A stretch of 38,426 bases of DNA from the NCBI GenBank assembly GCA_016184125.1, contig JACPDG010000075.1, positions 1 through 38,426 of the forward strand, read 5' to 3'. Source of the DNA: Candidatus Rokuibacteriota bacterium (GTDB taxonomy: Bacteria > Methylomirabilota > Methylomirabilia > Rokubacteriales > CSP1-6). The position numbers were made by a program, and so were the translations under genes. Below the pieces are notes generated by a model that saw nothing but the letters and a program-made list of their open reading frames with translations, was not told the DNA's origin and ran no database searches. This document shows, piece by piece, positions 24,181 to 31,710 of this stretch (positions are counted from its first letter, which is position 1; every line of letters starts with the position of its first letter).

Positions 24181-26463
24181 ATGGGGCATCCCGCCTCGCG
24201 GACGATACGGTCGCGGCTGTTCCTGGTGCTGATCGTCGCCTTCGGGACGATTGTCGGGATCGCCGCGACCGTCTGGCGGCTCAGCATCGAGCCGGCGCTC
24301 AGGCTCGGCATCGCCCGGGAGCGACTGCAGATCGCGCGCCGGGCGGCGGACCAGATCGAGCAGTTCCTGGAGCGCCGGATCGCCGAGCTCGTCGAGGCGG
24401 CGGAGCTGAGTCTCCTGTGGGCCGAGGACCCCCGGCGGCGCCGGGAGACGCTGGTCCGGCTCCTGAAGCTTGCGCCCGCGCTGCAGGAGGTCTCGCTCGT
24501 CGGCGCGGGCGGTCGTGAGCTCTATCGACTGTCACGGACGGCCGTGTACACCGAGGGGGACCTGCGTCACCTCGAGGACGAGGAGCGATTTCGCCGCCCG
24601 TGGGCCGGCGAGGTCTATGTCGGCGAGGTTTACCACCCGGCGACCGCCGAGCCCCACGTCACCATCGCCGTCCCGGTCCGGCTGACGCGGCGGCAAGCGG
24701 CGGCGGTCCTCGCTGCCGAGGTCAACCTCAAGACGCTCTGGGAGTCGATCTCGCACATCAAGGTCGGGCGCGCCGGCATGGGGTTCGTCGTTGACCGCCA
24801 CGGCCTCCTCGTCGCGCATCCGGACTACTCGAAGGTCCTGATGGGCACGAAGATGACGCGCCACCACGAGGTCCGGGAGTTCCTGACGAGCCCCGCGCGC
24901 GACCCGGGCCTGGGTCAGATCGCGCCGGGCGAGGACGGACGGCCCTCGATCGGTACGTACGCCGTGGTGCGGCGGACAGGCTGGGCGGTCATCGTGGAGG
25001 AGCCGGCGGCGGTTGCGCTCGCCGAAGTGCGGACGCTCGAACGCTGGGCCCTCGTGCTCGTTCTCCTCGCGGTGGGCGGCGTCTTCGTGATGAGCTACCG
25101 GTTCAGCCGGCGGATCACACGGCCGCTCGGCGAGCTCACGCGAGGCGTGGAGCGCATCGCCGAGGGCGACCTCTCGCACCGCCTCGCCATCGTCACGGGC
25201 GACGAGGTCGAGACCCTGGCACGCCAGTTCAACGGCATGGCCGAACGCCTCCAGCGCTCGTACGTCGCGCTGGAAGCGAAGATCGAAGAGAACACCCGCG
25301 ACCTGCAGGCGCTCTACGCGATCACCACGCCGATCAGCGGCGCCACCGATCTGCGCGGCGTGCTGGAGAATGCGCTGGGCCGGATCGTGCAGGTCACGGG
25401 CGTCGACGGCGCCGCGATCCAGCTCCTCGACGAGCAGCACCGGGAGCCGGCGCTCGTCGTGCTGCACGGCCTGCCCTCGTTCGTGGCACCCGACGTCGTC
25501 GGCGCCCGCTGGCATGACAGCGGGGCCGCGGAACCCGTCCTCACGGCGTCCGCGCCCGACGATCCCGCGTCGTCAGGGCTCCGGAAGGCCGGCTTCGCCT
25601 CCGTCGCGTTCCTCCCGCTGAGCGCCGGGGCCTCGCTCTTCGGCGTCATGACCCTGGCCAGCCGGCATCCCGATCGTCTCGTCGAGCGCGAACGCCCCCT
25701 CCTCGGCGCCATCGCGCATCAGATCTCGGTCGCGGTGCAGAACGCCCGCCTCTACGAGGAGGCGAGACGGGCGATGGCCGCGCTGGAAGCGAAGAACGTG
25801 GAGCTCGACAGCTTCGTCTACAGCGTCTCGCACGACCTCAAGGCGCCGCTGGTGACACTGCATGGCATGACGGGAATCGTCCTGGAGGACTACAGCGCGA
25901 AGCTCGATCGGGCGGGGGTCCACTACCTGGAGCGGATCCAAGCGAACGTCGAGCAGATGGAACGGTTGATCCAGGACCTCCTCGTCCTGTCCCGGGTGGG
26001 TCGCGAGGGACGCACGGCCGAGTCCGTGAACATGCGAGAGGTGGTCGACGACGTGCTCGCCGGCCTCGGGCACCTCGCCGAGGAGCGCGGAGTGAAAGTC
26101 GTGGTGCGGGACGATGCCGTCCTCCGCGGCATCCGGACCCAGATCGAGCAGGTCTACGCGAACCTGATCGGGAACGCGATCAAGTACGCCGGGGACATCG
26201 CGACGCCGCTCGTCGAGATCGGGGCGATCGATCGCGGCGAGCACGTGGAGTGCTACGTCAGGGACAACGGCATCGGCATCGATCCCTCCTACCACCAGAA
26301 GGTCTTCGAGATCTTCCAGCGTCTCAAGGAAATCGAAGCCGAAGGCACGGGTGTCGGCCTCGCCCTCGTCAAGAAGATCGTGGAGGGCGCCGGCGGCAGG
26401 GTGTGGGTCGAATCGACCCGGAGGCAGGGCGCGACGTTCCGGTTCACGTGGCCGAAAGGCTGA
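24181..26463 (+). CDS. Membrane histidine kinase, Cache-HAMP-GAF-HisKA-HATPase
   Basis: This 760-residue protein has TM1 at 12-34 and an extracytoplasmic dCache-type sensor at 35-285 (MGFVVDRHGLLVAHPDYSKV is typical). TM2 is at 289-308, HAMP at 308-362 and GAF at about 375-530. HisKA has H551 in FVYSVSHDLKAPLVTL. HATPase_c has NLIGNAIKYAG, DNGIGIDPSYHQKV and GTGVGLALVKK. The gene sits four bases behind a periplasmic binding protein, suggesting a binding-protein/kinase sensing pair. Its core belongs to the same subfamily as the three minus-strand kinases but is more diverged. Any of these cores could phosphorylate the single Rcp1-like receiver at 8069-8512. It ends 11 bases from the convergent dehydratase subunit gene. 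Confidence 0.92.
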   Translation: MGHPASRTIRSRLFLVLIVAFGTIVGIAATVWRLSIEPALRLGIARERLQIARRAADQIEQFLERRIAELVEAAELSLLWAEDPRRRRETLVRLLKLAPALQEVSLVGAGGRELYRLSRTAVYTEGDLRHLEDEERFRRPWAGEVYVGEVYHPATAEPHVTIAVPVRLTRRQAAAVLAAEVNLKTLWESISHIKVGRAGMGFVVDRHGLLVAHPDYSKVLMGTKMTRHHEVREFLTSPARDPGLGQIAPGEDGRPSIGTYAVVRRTGWAVIVEEPAAVALAEVRTLERWALVLVLLAVGGVFVMSYRFSRRITRPLGELTRGVERIAEGDLSHRLAIVTGDEVETLARQFNGMAERLQRSYVALEAKIEENTRDLQALYAITTPISGATDLRGVLENALGRIVQVTGVDGAAIQLLDEQHREPALVVLHGLPSFVAPDVVGARWHDSGAAEPVLTASAPDDPASSGLRKAGFASVAFLPLSAGASLFGVMTLASRHPDRLVERERPLLGAIAHQISVAVQNARLYEEARRAMAALEAKNVELDSFVYSVSHDLKAPLVTLHGMTGIVLEDYSAKLDRAGVHYLERIQANVEQMERLIQDLLVLSRVGREGRTAESVNMREVVDDVLAGLGHLAEERGVKVVVRDDAVLRGIRTQIEQVYANLIGNAIKYAGDIATPLVEIGAIDRGEHVECYVRDNGIGIDPSYHQKVFEIFQRLKEIEAEGTGVGLALVKKIVEGAGGRVWVESTRRQGATFRFTWPKG

Positions 26464-26477
26464 CCGCCGGTCGGTCA
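26461..26477. terminator. Short hairpin between convergent genes
   Basis: TGACCG, five bases, CGGTCA forms a six-pair stem that contains both convergent stop codons. There is no T-tract. A bidirectional stop is possible but weak. Confidence 0.35.
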
Positions 26478-27628
26478 CAGCAGCGACTCGACGAAGGACT
26501 GGACCCTGACGTTCAGCTGCTCGACCGAGCTCGGCGTCGCCTCGGCTTCGAGCCGGAGGTGGGGCAGGTTCCACCGATCGAAGCGCTCCTTGAGGATGGC
26601 GTACTCGAACGCATAGACGTCGCAGTAGAGCTGGATCAGGTAGATCAATCCGCGGGCTCCCGCCCCTTCCATGGCGTCGCGGATCCGGACGGCGCGGTCC
26701 TCGAAGGAGGAGAGACCCGGCGCCGGCACGGCGCGCAGATAGGCTCTCGCCAGGGCCCGGAACGGATCGCCGTCCGCCTCGACCTCGGTGGAGCCGTACC
26801 GCGGGCTCGACGTGAAGTCGTCCGCCACGACGGTCGCCCCGTACTTCTCGGCCATCCTGATCACGTCCACCGCCATCGGGATGTTGAGGGCGCACAGCAT
26901 GAGCTTCGGCTCGGTTCGCGAGCTCTCGGAGGTCGGCCGCGCCGGCGCGAGCGATGCGAGGAGCTGCTTCATCAGCGCGTTGTGCTCCTCCACGGGAGCG
27001 GTCAGGGCTGACGCGACGACGTAGACCGCGTCCTCGGCCCGGACGCCCGCCGTCCGGCGGGCCTCGGAGAACCGGCGAAGCAGGGACCGGTTCTCGTTGA
27101 AGAGCGCGATCGACGTCCGGAGCCCGTCGTCGGTGACGCGCGTGCCAGCGCGATCGACGTCCGGAGCCCGTCGTCGGTGACGCGCGTGCCCGACACCCTC
27201 CCGAGCTCGTCCGCGAGGCGTCTGAGCTCTCTCGTGAAGTAGTCGACCGCGGCCTCGTCGTGCTTCGTGGGAGCGCGGACGAGCCAGTGGTTGGGGAACG
27301 CCTTCTGATGCACCCAGACATCGAAGATGTGCCGGTTGGTGTCGCAGACCGTCGACACCATCACGCCGTCGACGTAGTCGAGGACGCCCGCGGCGATCTG
27401 GCCCGCCAGGTTCTTGCTCATCCCACACAGGTAGGGCAGGAGCCCGGACCTCGCCTCGTACCGCGAATCCCGGTCCTCGACGAGCTGGACGGGCACCATC
27501 CCCGCCGCGTGCACGAGCTCCCTGGGCGCCAGCCCGTAGAAGCTGGCGATGATCTTCGCGCCTCCCTGCTTGAGCTCGCGGGCCTTCTCGTGTCTCTGAT
27601 CGAACAGGTCCTTGAATCGAGCGATCAC
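26475..27628 (-). pseudogene. 2-hydroxyacyl-CoA dehydratase-family subunit, frameshifted by a 44-bp duplication
   Basis: GTG at 27628 overlaps the stop of the upstream subunit (GTGA). The first part (ARFKDLFDQRHEKARELKQ through RVTDDGLRTSIAL) and the last part (FNENRSLLRRF to the C-terminus) are in different frames. Between them lie two exact copies of a 44-bp unit; removing one restores an open frame of 1110 bases and 369 residues. Conserved cysteines occur in PYLCGMSK, STVCDTNRHIFD and QLYCDVYAFE, as expected for the [4Fe-4S]-binding HgdB/BcrC-type subunit. Together with the upstream gene it would form the catalytic heterodimer fed with electrons by activators such as those at 3069-4657. 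As written the protein would be truncated. Recent mutation, phase-variable slippage or an assembly error are all possible. Confidence 0.85.
27103..27190 (-). repeat. Exact 44-bp tandem duplication
   Basis: Bases 27103-27146 are repeated without mismatch at 27147-27190. Since 44 is not a multiple of three, the copy shifts the reading frame of the dehydratase subunit gene that contains it. The lack of divergence points to a very recent event or to an assembly artefact. Confidence 0.95.
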
Positions 27629-28845
27629 GCCTTCCGTCCCTCCAGGACCTCGATGAACCCGTCGATCCTCATCCGGGCGTCGTCCCAGCTGAACCCCTCG
27701 GCGTCCGCCTGGTCGCCCTCGAAGACCAGGACGGGAAGCCCGTGTCGCGCCTGGATGAGCTCGATCAGCTCGTGCTGGCCGATCGACATGGGCCGGCAGC
27801 TCCGGTTGGAGAACATCACGAGCCCGTCCACCGCGTACTCCCGGATGGCCCGGTCGAAGTACTCGAACCGCTTCGCGATCGGCTTGTTGGTGATGACGTT
27901 CGTGTACTTCTCGGCCAGCGTGTGGAACGGGCGATCCACGTCCAGCCGTCCGGTGCTGGTCTTGTTCCCCCAGTTGAGCGACGTGTACGGCTCCCAGACG
28001 AAGTTGGCGCCCTTCTCCTCGAAGTAGTTGATGAGCTGCAGGTGATGCCAGATGGGGATCCCGTTCCAGATGAGGCGATACCGCTCGCCGCCCCGCGCCG
28101 GCGTCTTGCCGTCGTTCGCGTCCTGCACATACTGGTCGTGGAGCGCCTCGTAGTAGTCCGCGGCGTCCTGGTCTCCGAGCGAGATGACCATCGGCAGGAT
28201 CTGGCCTGCCAGCGCCCGGAAGCTGACCGGCGACGGCCGGTTCCGCCTGAGCTCCATGATCTTCTTCCAGGCGAGGCCGGCACGATCCGAATTCGCCACC
28301 GAGTCGCGAAGCTTGTCCGTGCCCAGGCGGCACGGCGTGTTCGCTTCCAGGAACGTCACCATCTCGTGGATCTGCTGCTCGTAGTAGTCGATGTACTCCG
28401 GCGCTCCGGGGTCGTCGGTGGCCGGCATGTCCATGTAGAACGTCGGCAGCCTGAAGTGCTCCTCCATGTACCGCCACCAGGTCAGATGGAGACTGCAGAT
28501 GTTGACGTCCGCGATGGCGATGGCCGGCGGCGGCAATGGCCCGAAGGCGCTCTGCCCGGTCCAGCAGATCCCCAGCCCGCACCGCGTGTACGAGCAGATG
28601 ACGTTCGACAGCGCGCGCGCGCGCGACTCGTCGAAGAACGGTGCCGCCTTGCCGATGCCTGAGGAGATGGCGGCGAGGCTCTCGGGGTAGATCGGGAACA
28701 CGCCCATGGCGTGCATGACCTCGTTCGGGATTCCTGCGCACGCCACGCAGATCGGCTGTCCAGCCTCCGCGGCGGCGACGAGCTTCCGGTACGAAGCCCC
28801 CGCCGTCACCTTCTTCTGGATCACCTTCAGGTCCACTTCGGGCAT
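27625..28845 (-). CDS. 2-hydroxyacyl-CoA dehydratase / benzoyl-CoA reductase-like subunit
   Basis: The chosen ATG at 28845 (MPEVDLKVIQ) has AGGAGG with a six-base spacer; an ATG at 28860 lies just before that site and is not used in this reading. The product is 406 residues of the HgdB/BcrB family. Likely cluster cysteines are in VICSYTRCGLGICW (two to three) and FSNRSCRPMSIGQ, the latter typical of the fold. The enzyme class removes water from (R)-2-hydroxyacyl-CoA or reduces aromatic CoA thioesters by radical chemistry after one-electron activation. Which reaction applies cannot be told from sequence alone. The next gene overlaps by four bases and encodes the second subunit, which is frameshifted. 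A hairpin element abuts the 5' end, so leader structure may affect translation. Confidence 0.87.
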   Translation of the reverse strand: MPEVDLKVIQKKVTAGASYRKLVAAAEAGQPICVACAGIPNEVMHAMGVFPIYPESLAAISSGIGKAAPFFDESRARALSNVICSYTRCGLGICWTGQSAFGPLPPPAIAIADVNICSLHLTWWRYMEEHFRLPTFYMDMPATDDPGAPEYIDYYEQQIHEMVTFLEANTPCRLGTDKLRDSVANSDRAGLAWKKIMELRRNRPSPVSFRALAGQILPMVISLGDQDAADYYEALHDQYVQDANDGKTPARGGERYRLIWNGIPIWHHLQLINYFEEKGANFVWEPYTSLNWGNKTSTGRLDVDRPFHTLAEKYTNVITNKPIAKRFEYFDRAIREYAVDGLVMFSNRSCRPMSIGQHELIELIQARHGLPVLVFEGDQADAEGFSWDDARMRIDGFIEVLEGRKA

Positions 28846-28860
28846 GGCCGACCTCCTCAT

Positions 28861-28952
28861 GGGGGGGGACTATCGAAGCCCCCCCAAGCCCCCCCGCGCT
28901 CGCCCGCGCCCCGGGAAACCCGGGGCGCGGCTCGGGTACCGGATTCGTTCAC
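28861..28952 (-). repeat. Dispersed hairpin element, copy 4
   Basis: On the minus strand: GTGAACGAATCC, a palindromic stem CGCGCCCCGGG-TTT-CCCGGGGCGCG, the linker CGAGCGCGGGGGGG, then a terminal hairpin with loop TTCGATA closed by G and C runs, directly followed by ATG at 28860. The 15 bases after that carry the ribosome site of the dehydratase subunit gene. Confidence 0.88.
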
Positions 28953-28966
28953 GGCTCCGCCTTCAT

Positions 28967-29066
28967 GGGGGGGACTATCGAAGCCCCCCGAGCCCCCCCG
29001 CGCTCGCCCGCGCCACTGGAAACCCCGGGAAAGCCCGGGGCGCCCTCGGGCACCGGGTTCGCTTGC
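28967..29066 (-). repeat. Dispersed hairpin element, copy 5
   Basis: This is a tandem neighbour of copy 4, in the same orientation. The leading box is degenerate (GCAAGCGAACCCGGTG). The first stem is GGCGCCCCGGG-type with an extra short stretch, and the TTCGATA terminal hairpin is intact and followed by ATGAAGG. Confidence 0.85.
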
Positions 29067-29170
29067 GGTCGCTCGCAACACCGAGCATCAACTGATAGCG
29101 GCAGCGGGGCTCCCTGGTCAAGGATAGAGTGCTTCGCGCTACACTTCGACCGAAAGCGAGGTGCTTGACG

Positions 29171-29473
29171 ATGTCGAACGACGCTCCGAAGACGGCGTTC
29201 GAGCTCGCGATGGAAAGGCTGCGCCGGAAGGACCTGGAGGAGGGCGTGGTCGAGCGCCCGCTCACCGACGAGCAGAAAGCGGCCATCGCGGACATCCGCA
29301 AGGTCTACGAAGCCAAGGTCGCCGAGCGCGAGATCCTGCATCGTGACGCGCTCGCCAAGGCGCGGAGCCACGAGGAGATCGAGAAGCTCAACGCGGAGCT
29401 CGAGCAGGACCGGGGGCGTTTCGCCCGCGACCGCGACCGCAAGATCGCCGAGATCCGGGAGTCCCCGGCCTGA
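29171..29473 (+). CDS. Small charged coiled-coil protein of unknown function
   Basis: This 100-residue protein has an ATG eight bases after GAGGT; an in-frame ATG at 29129 lacks a ribosome site. It is rich in Glu, Lys, Arg and Ala with heptad-like spacing (FELAMERLRRKDLEEG, then DEQKAAIADIRKVYEAK, AHKARS-like and EEIEKLNAELEQDRGRF segments), so mostly helical coiled coil is expected. There is no signal peptide, membrane segment or cysteine. I do not recognise a named family. It stands alone on this strand and ends in a strong hairpin shared with the convergent gene. Confidence 0.75.
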   Translation: MSNDAPKTAFELAMERLRRKDLEEGVVERPLTDEQKAAIADIRKVYEAKVAEREILHRDALAKARSHEEIEKLNAELEQDRGRFARDRDRKIAEIRESPA

Positions 29474-29510
29474 CGAGGCCGAGGCGGGGCGTCGCCCGCC
29501 TCGGCCTCGT
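29473..29510. terminator. Bidirectional terminator hairpin
   Basis: A 16-bp perfect stem (29473-29488 with 29495-29510) closes a six-base loop, between two convergent genes that end at 29473 and 29521. It lacks a run of T on either side, but its position and perfect pairing favour a shared transcription stop. Confidence 0.75.
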
Positions 29511-29520
29511 CCAGGTCCAG

Positions 29521-31362
29521 CTACTGGATCGGGCTGCGCTGCGCGGGCGTGAGCAGCGCCTTCCATTCGGCCGGAAGCCGCTGCACCCAGCCGTTGTACA
29601 CGACCGGGATCGGCAGGACGCCCTGTCCGCCCATGCCACGATTGCCGCTCACGGTGTCGTCGACCGCCGTGCGCGACGTGGCGACCAGCGACACGCGCCC
29701 CACGACGGCGGCGTCCGCGCCGTTGCCGTCGCCGTCGGGATCCGGATCCACGACGAGCAGCGCGTTGGAGAACTTGCTCGCCACGTACGCGTAGTAGCCG
29801 CCGCCCTGCTTCGCGCCGAACTGCACGCCGTGGCAGCCCGGATCGCACGGCAGCATCGTCACGACCGTGTCGGTCGTCGTGTCGATGACCAGGATGGTGC
29901 CGGTGAGCGTGTTCGCGGTGACCATGTACTTGCCGTTCGGGCCCACCGGAGTCTGGATCGGCAGCCCGCCGGCGGGGCCGCTGATCGTGCCGCTCAGCGG
30001 GTCGTAGTGCTCGAGCAGGTCGATGGTCTTCAGCACGGCGCCGCTCCGCGTGTCGATCACCGTGATCGTGCTGTCGATCAGGTTCGCCACGTAGTACTTG
30101 CTCGCGTCGGGCATCATGCCCGTCGCGATCGGGTGCATCCCGGTCGGGACCTGCGCCACCGCGCCGTGCGTCCCGAAGTCGTAGACCGTCGAGTCGGCGG
30201 TGAATGCGTTGGGCGTGACCATCGTGTGCCCGTCGTGGCTCATCCAGTGGGCATGCGGGAACGGCCGCCCGAGATCGATCTTGCGCTCGACGGAGCGCGC
30301 GAGCGGGGACAGCTCGACCACCGATTCCGCGCTGTCTTCGCCGTTCAGCGTGACATGTACCTGGTCGGTGTCGATGCGCGTCATGACGTGGGCCGGCGCC
30401 TCGCCGACGGAGATGTTGTCGATGAGCGCGCCCGTGCGGCGGTCGAACACGGTCAGCTTGCTGTCGAACCACTGCGTCGTGTAGATCACCGTCTGGCCGC
30501 GATCCGTCCACATGTTGTGCGCGTTGTTCATCTCGATGCCCGGCAGCGCCACCTTGCGCCGGACGCTCCACGTGCCCGCGTCGACGGCCGTCGCCGTGCC
30601 CGGCTTCCGCTTGCCGGACGTCCGCTCGAACTGCGTGTTGACCCACACCTCGCCCACGCCGGGCGTCGCGGGACGCTGGAACGCGGGCCGCGCGAGGTCG
30701 TTGCCGTACCGGGCGTTCAGGACCTGGCGGAGGTTCACGACGGCGCCGCCACTGATGCGGACGGTGACGTCGGGGTACGTCACGTGCCAGGGACCCGGCG
30801 CGGTGTAATCGAGCCAGTTGGAGGGGTCGGTGGCGATGAAGAACGTCCGCAGCAACCGGGTCGCGAGATCGCTGCTCGTCGGGATCGTCACGCCGTTCAG
30901 CAGCGTGATGCGCTCGCCGAGATCGAGCCCCGGTGTCGCTCGATCGTCGACGACGACGGCCGCGAACATGTACGGGTGGATCTTGCACGTGAACACGTAC
31001 AGCCCCGGTGTGCGAAGCGTCACCTCGGCGGAGCCCTTCATCGCCTTCGTGTCGAACGGCATGCCGGCGGCGCCGGCCGGGAAGATCAGGCTCGTGACGG
31101 TGTGGACGGTGGCCGACTTGCCCGTGAACGAGACGCGGTCGCCCGGCCGCACGACGGCCAGCGAGTGCGTGCCCCCGATCGGACCGGCCGAGCTCTTGAA
31201 CCACCATCCGGGCTCGTCGGTGAGCGCGAACCGCACGGCGCTGCCGGCACTCGCGATGCCGACGCCGGATGCGGACGGCATCGCCGTCATCGGGACGATC
31301 GAGAATGCGAGCGCGAGCATCGCGAAGATCGCGACTCTGGACAGCTGCGCGAGATGGCTCAT
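29521..31362 (-). CDS. Secreted cupredoxin fused to YVTN-type beta-propeller
   Basis: ATG 31362 follows AGGGAGG; the product is 613 residues. A signal peptide covers about residues 1-30. Residues 45-140 are a cupredoxin-like domain with probable type 1 copper ligands H87 (SATVHTVTS), C126, H129 and M132 (FTCKIHPYM). The rest, from about 200, consists of YVTN/cytochrome d1-like propeller blades: TVIDTRSGAVLKTIDL, TVFDRRTGALIDNISVG and ILVIDTTTDTVVTMLP. Such fusions are periplasmic and may shuttle electrons or act as redox enzymes; no haem motif (CxxCH) is visible. It follows the acyl-CoA ligase gene on the same strand but is separated by 348 bases with strong palindromes, so it probably has its own promoter. 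Confidence 0.85.
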   Translation of the reverse strand: MSHLAQLSRVAIFAMLALAFSIVPMTAMPSASGVGIASAGSAVRFALTDEPGWWFKSSAGPIGGTHSLAVVRPGDRVSFTGKSATVHTVTSLIFPAGAAGMPFDTKAMKGSAEVTLRTPGLYVFTCKIHPYMFAAVVVDDRATPGLDLGERITLLNGVTIPTSSDLATRLLRTFFIATDPSNWLDYTAPGPWHVTYPDVTVRISGGAVVNLRQVLNARYGNDLARPAFQRPATPGVGEVWVNTQFERTSGKRKPGTATAVDAGTWSVRRKVALPGIEMNNAHNMWTDRGQTVIYTTQWFDSKLTVFDRRTGALIDNISVGEAPAHVMTRIDTDQVHVTLNGEDSAESVVELSPLARSVERKIDLGRPFPHAHWMSHDGHTMVTPNAFTADSTVYDFGTHGAVAQVPTGMHPIATGMMPDASKYYVANLIDSTITVIDTRSGAVLKTIDLLEHYDPLSGTISGPAGGLPIQTPVGPNGKYMVTANTLTGTILVIDTTTDTVVTMLPCDPGCHGVQFGAKQGGGYYAYVASKFSNALLVVDPDPDGDGNGADAAVVGRVSLVATSRTAVDDTVSGNRGMGGQGVLPIPVVYNGWVQRLPAEWKALLTPAQRSPIQ

Positions 31363-31543
31363 CGGTCCCTCCCTGCGAGTACCCGGTGCGCGAATCGTCG
31401 TCGCGACCCGCGGTGGGTTCCAGCGCCCTGCGCAATCCGGCTGCCAGGCCGGAATACGCGCACAAGGGCTTGAAATCGCGGCGGTACCCGCGCGCGTGGC
31501 GCGGGATCCGCGATCTCGCAGTGTCAGAGGACCGGACAGAAGT

Positions 31544-31555
31544 GTTCGCGCGAAC
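31544..31555. promoter_or_regulatory. 12-bp perfect palindrome
   Basis: GTTCGCGCGAAC lies about 180 bases upstream of the cupredoxin-propeller start. It is suited to a dimeric repressor or activator. Its regulator is unknown. Confidence 0.4.
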
Positions 31556-31567
31556 GTCACGCAGGAG

Positions 31568-31594
31568 CTCAACGCGTGCCGGTCACGCGTTGAG
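31568..31594. promoter_or_regulatory. 10-bp inverted repeat, 7-bp spacer
   Basis: CTCAACGCGT and ACGCGTTGAG flank a seven-base spacer without mismatch, 12 bases from the neighbouring palindrome. It may be an operator for the gene at 31362 or a hairpin ending the acyl-CoA ligase transcript, whose stop codon is 117 bases upstream on that strand. Confidence 0.45.
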
Positions 31595-31710
31595 AAATCA
31601 CTGCGCGCGCAACGCGACTGAACAACGAGTCAGGCTCGCGGCTGTGTGAGGTCCGGCTCGTTCGACCGCGGCATCGTGGCCGGGACGGTCCTGAAGTATG
31701 CGGCGACGAC

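Larger units (their letters stand above)
31363..31710. other. Promoter-type gap ahead of the cupredoxin-propeller gene
   Basis: The 348 bases carry the ribosome site of the minus-strand gene and two palindromes (31544-31555 and 31568-31594). No coding frame with protein character crosses it. Confidence 0.5.

Noticed and set aside
26475-28845. Naming these subunits as specific benzoyl-CoA reductase genes
   Set aside because: The family catalyses several reactions, and the visible motifs do not separate aromatic reductases from 2-hydroxyacyl-CoA dehydratases.
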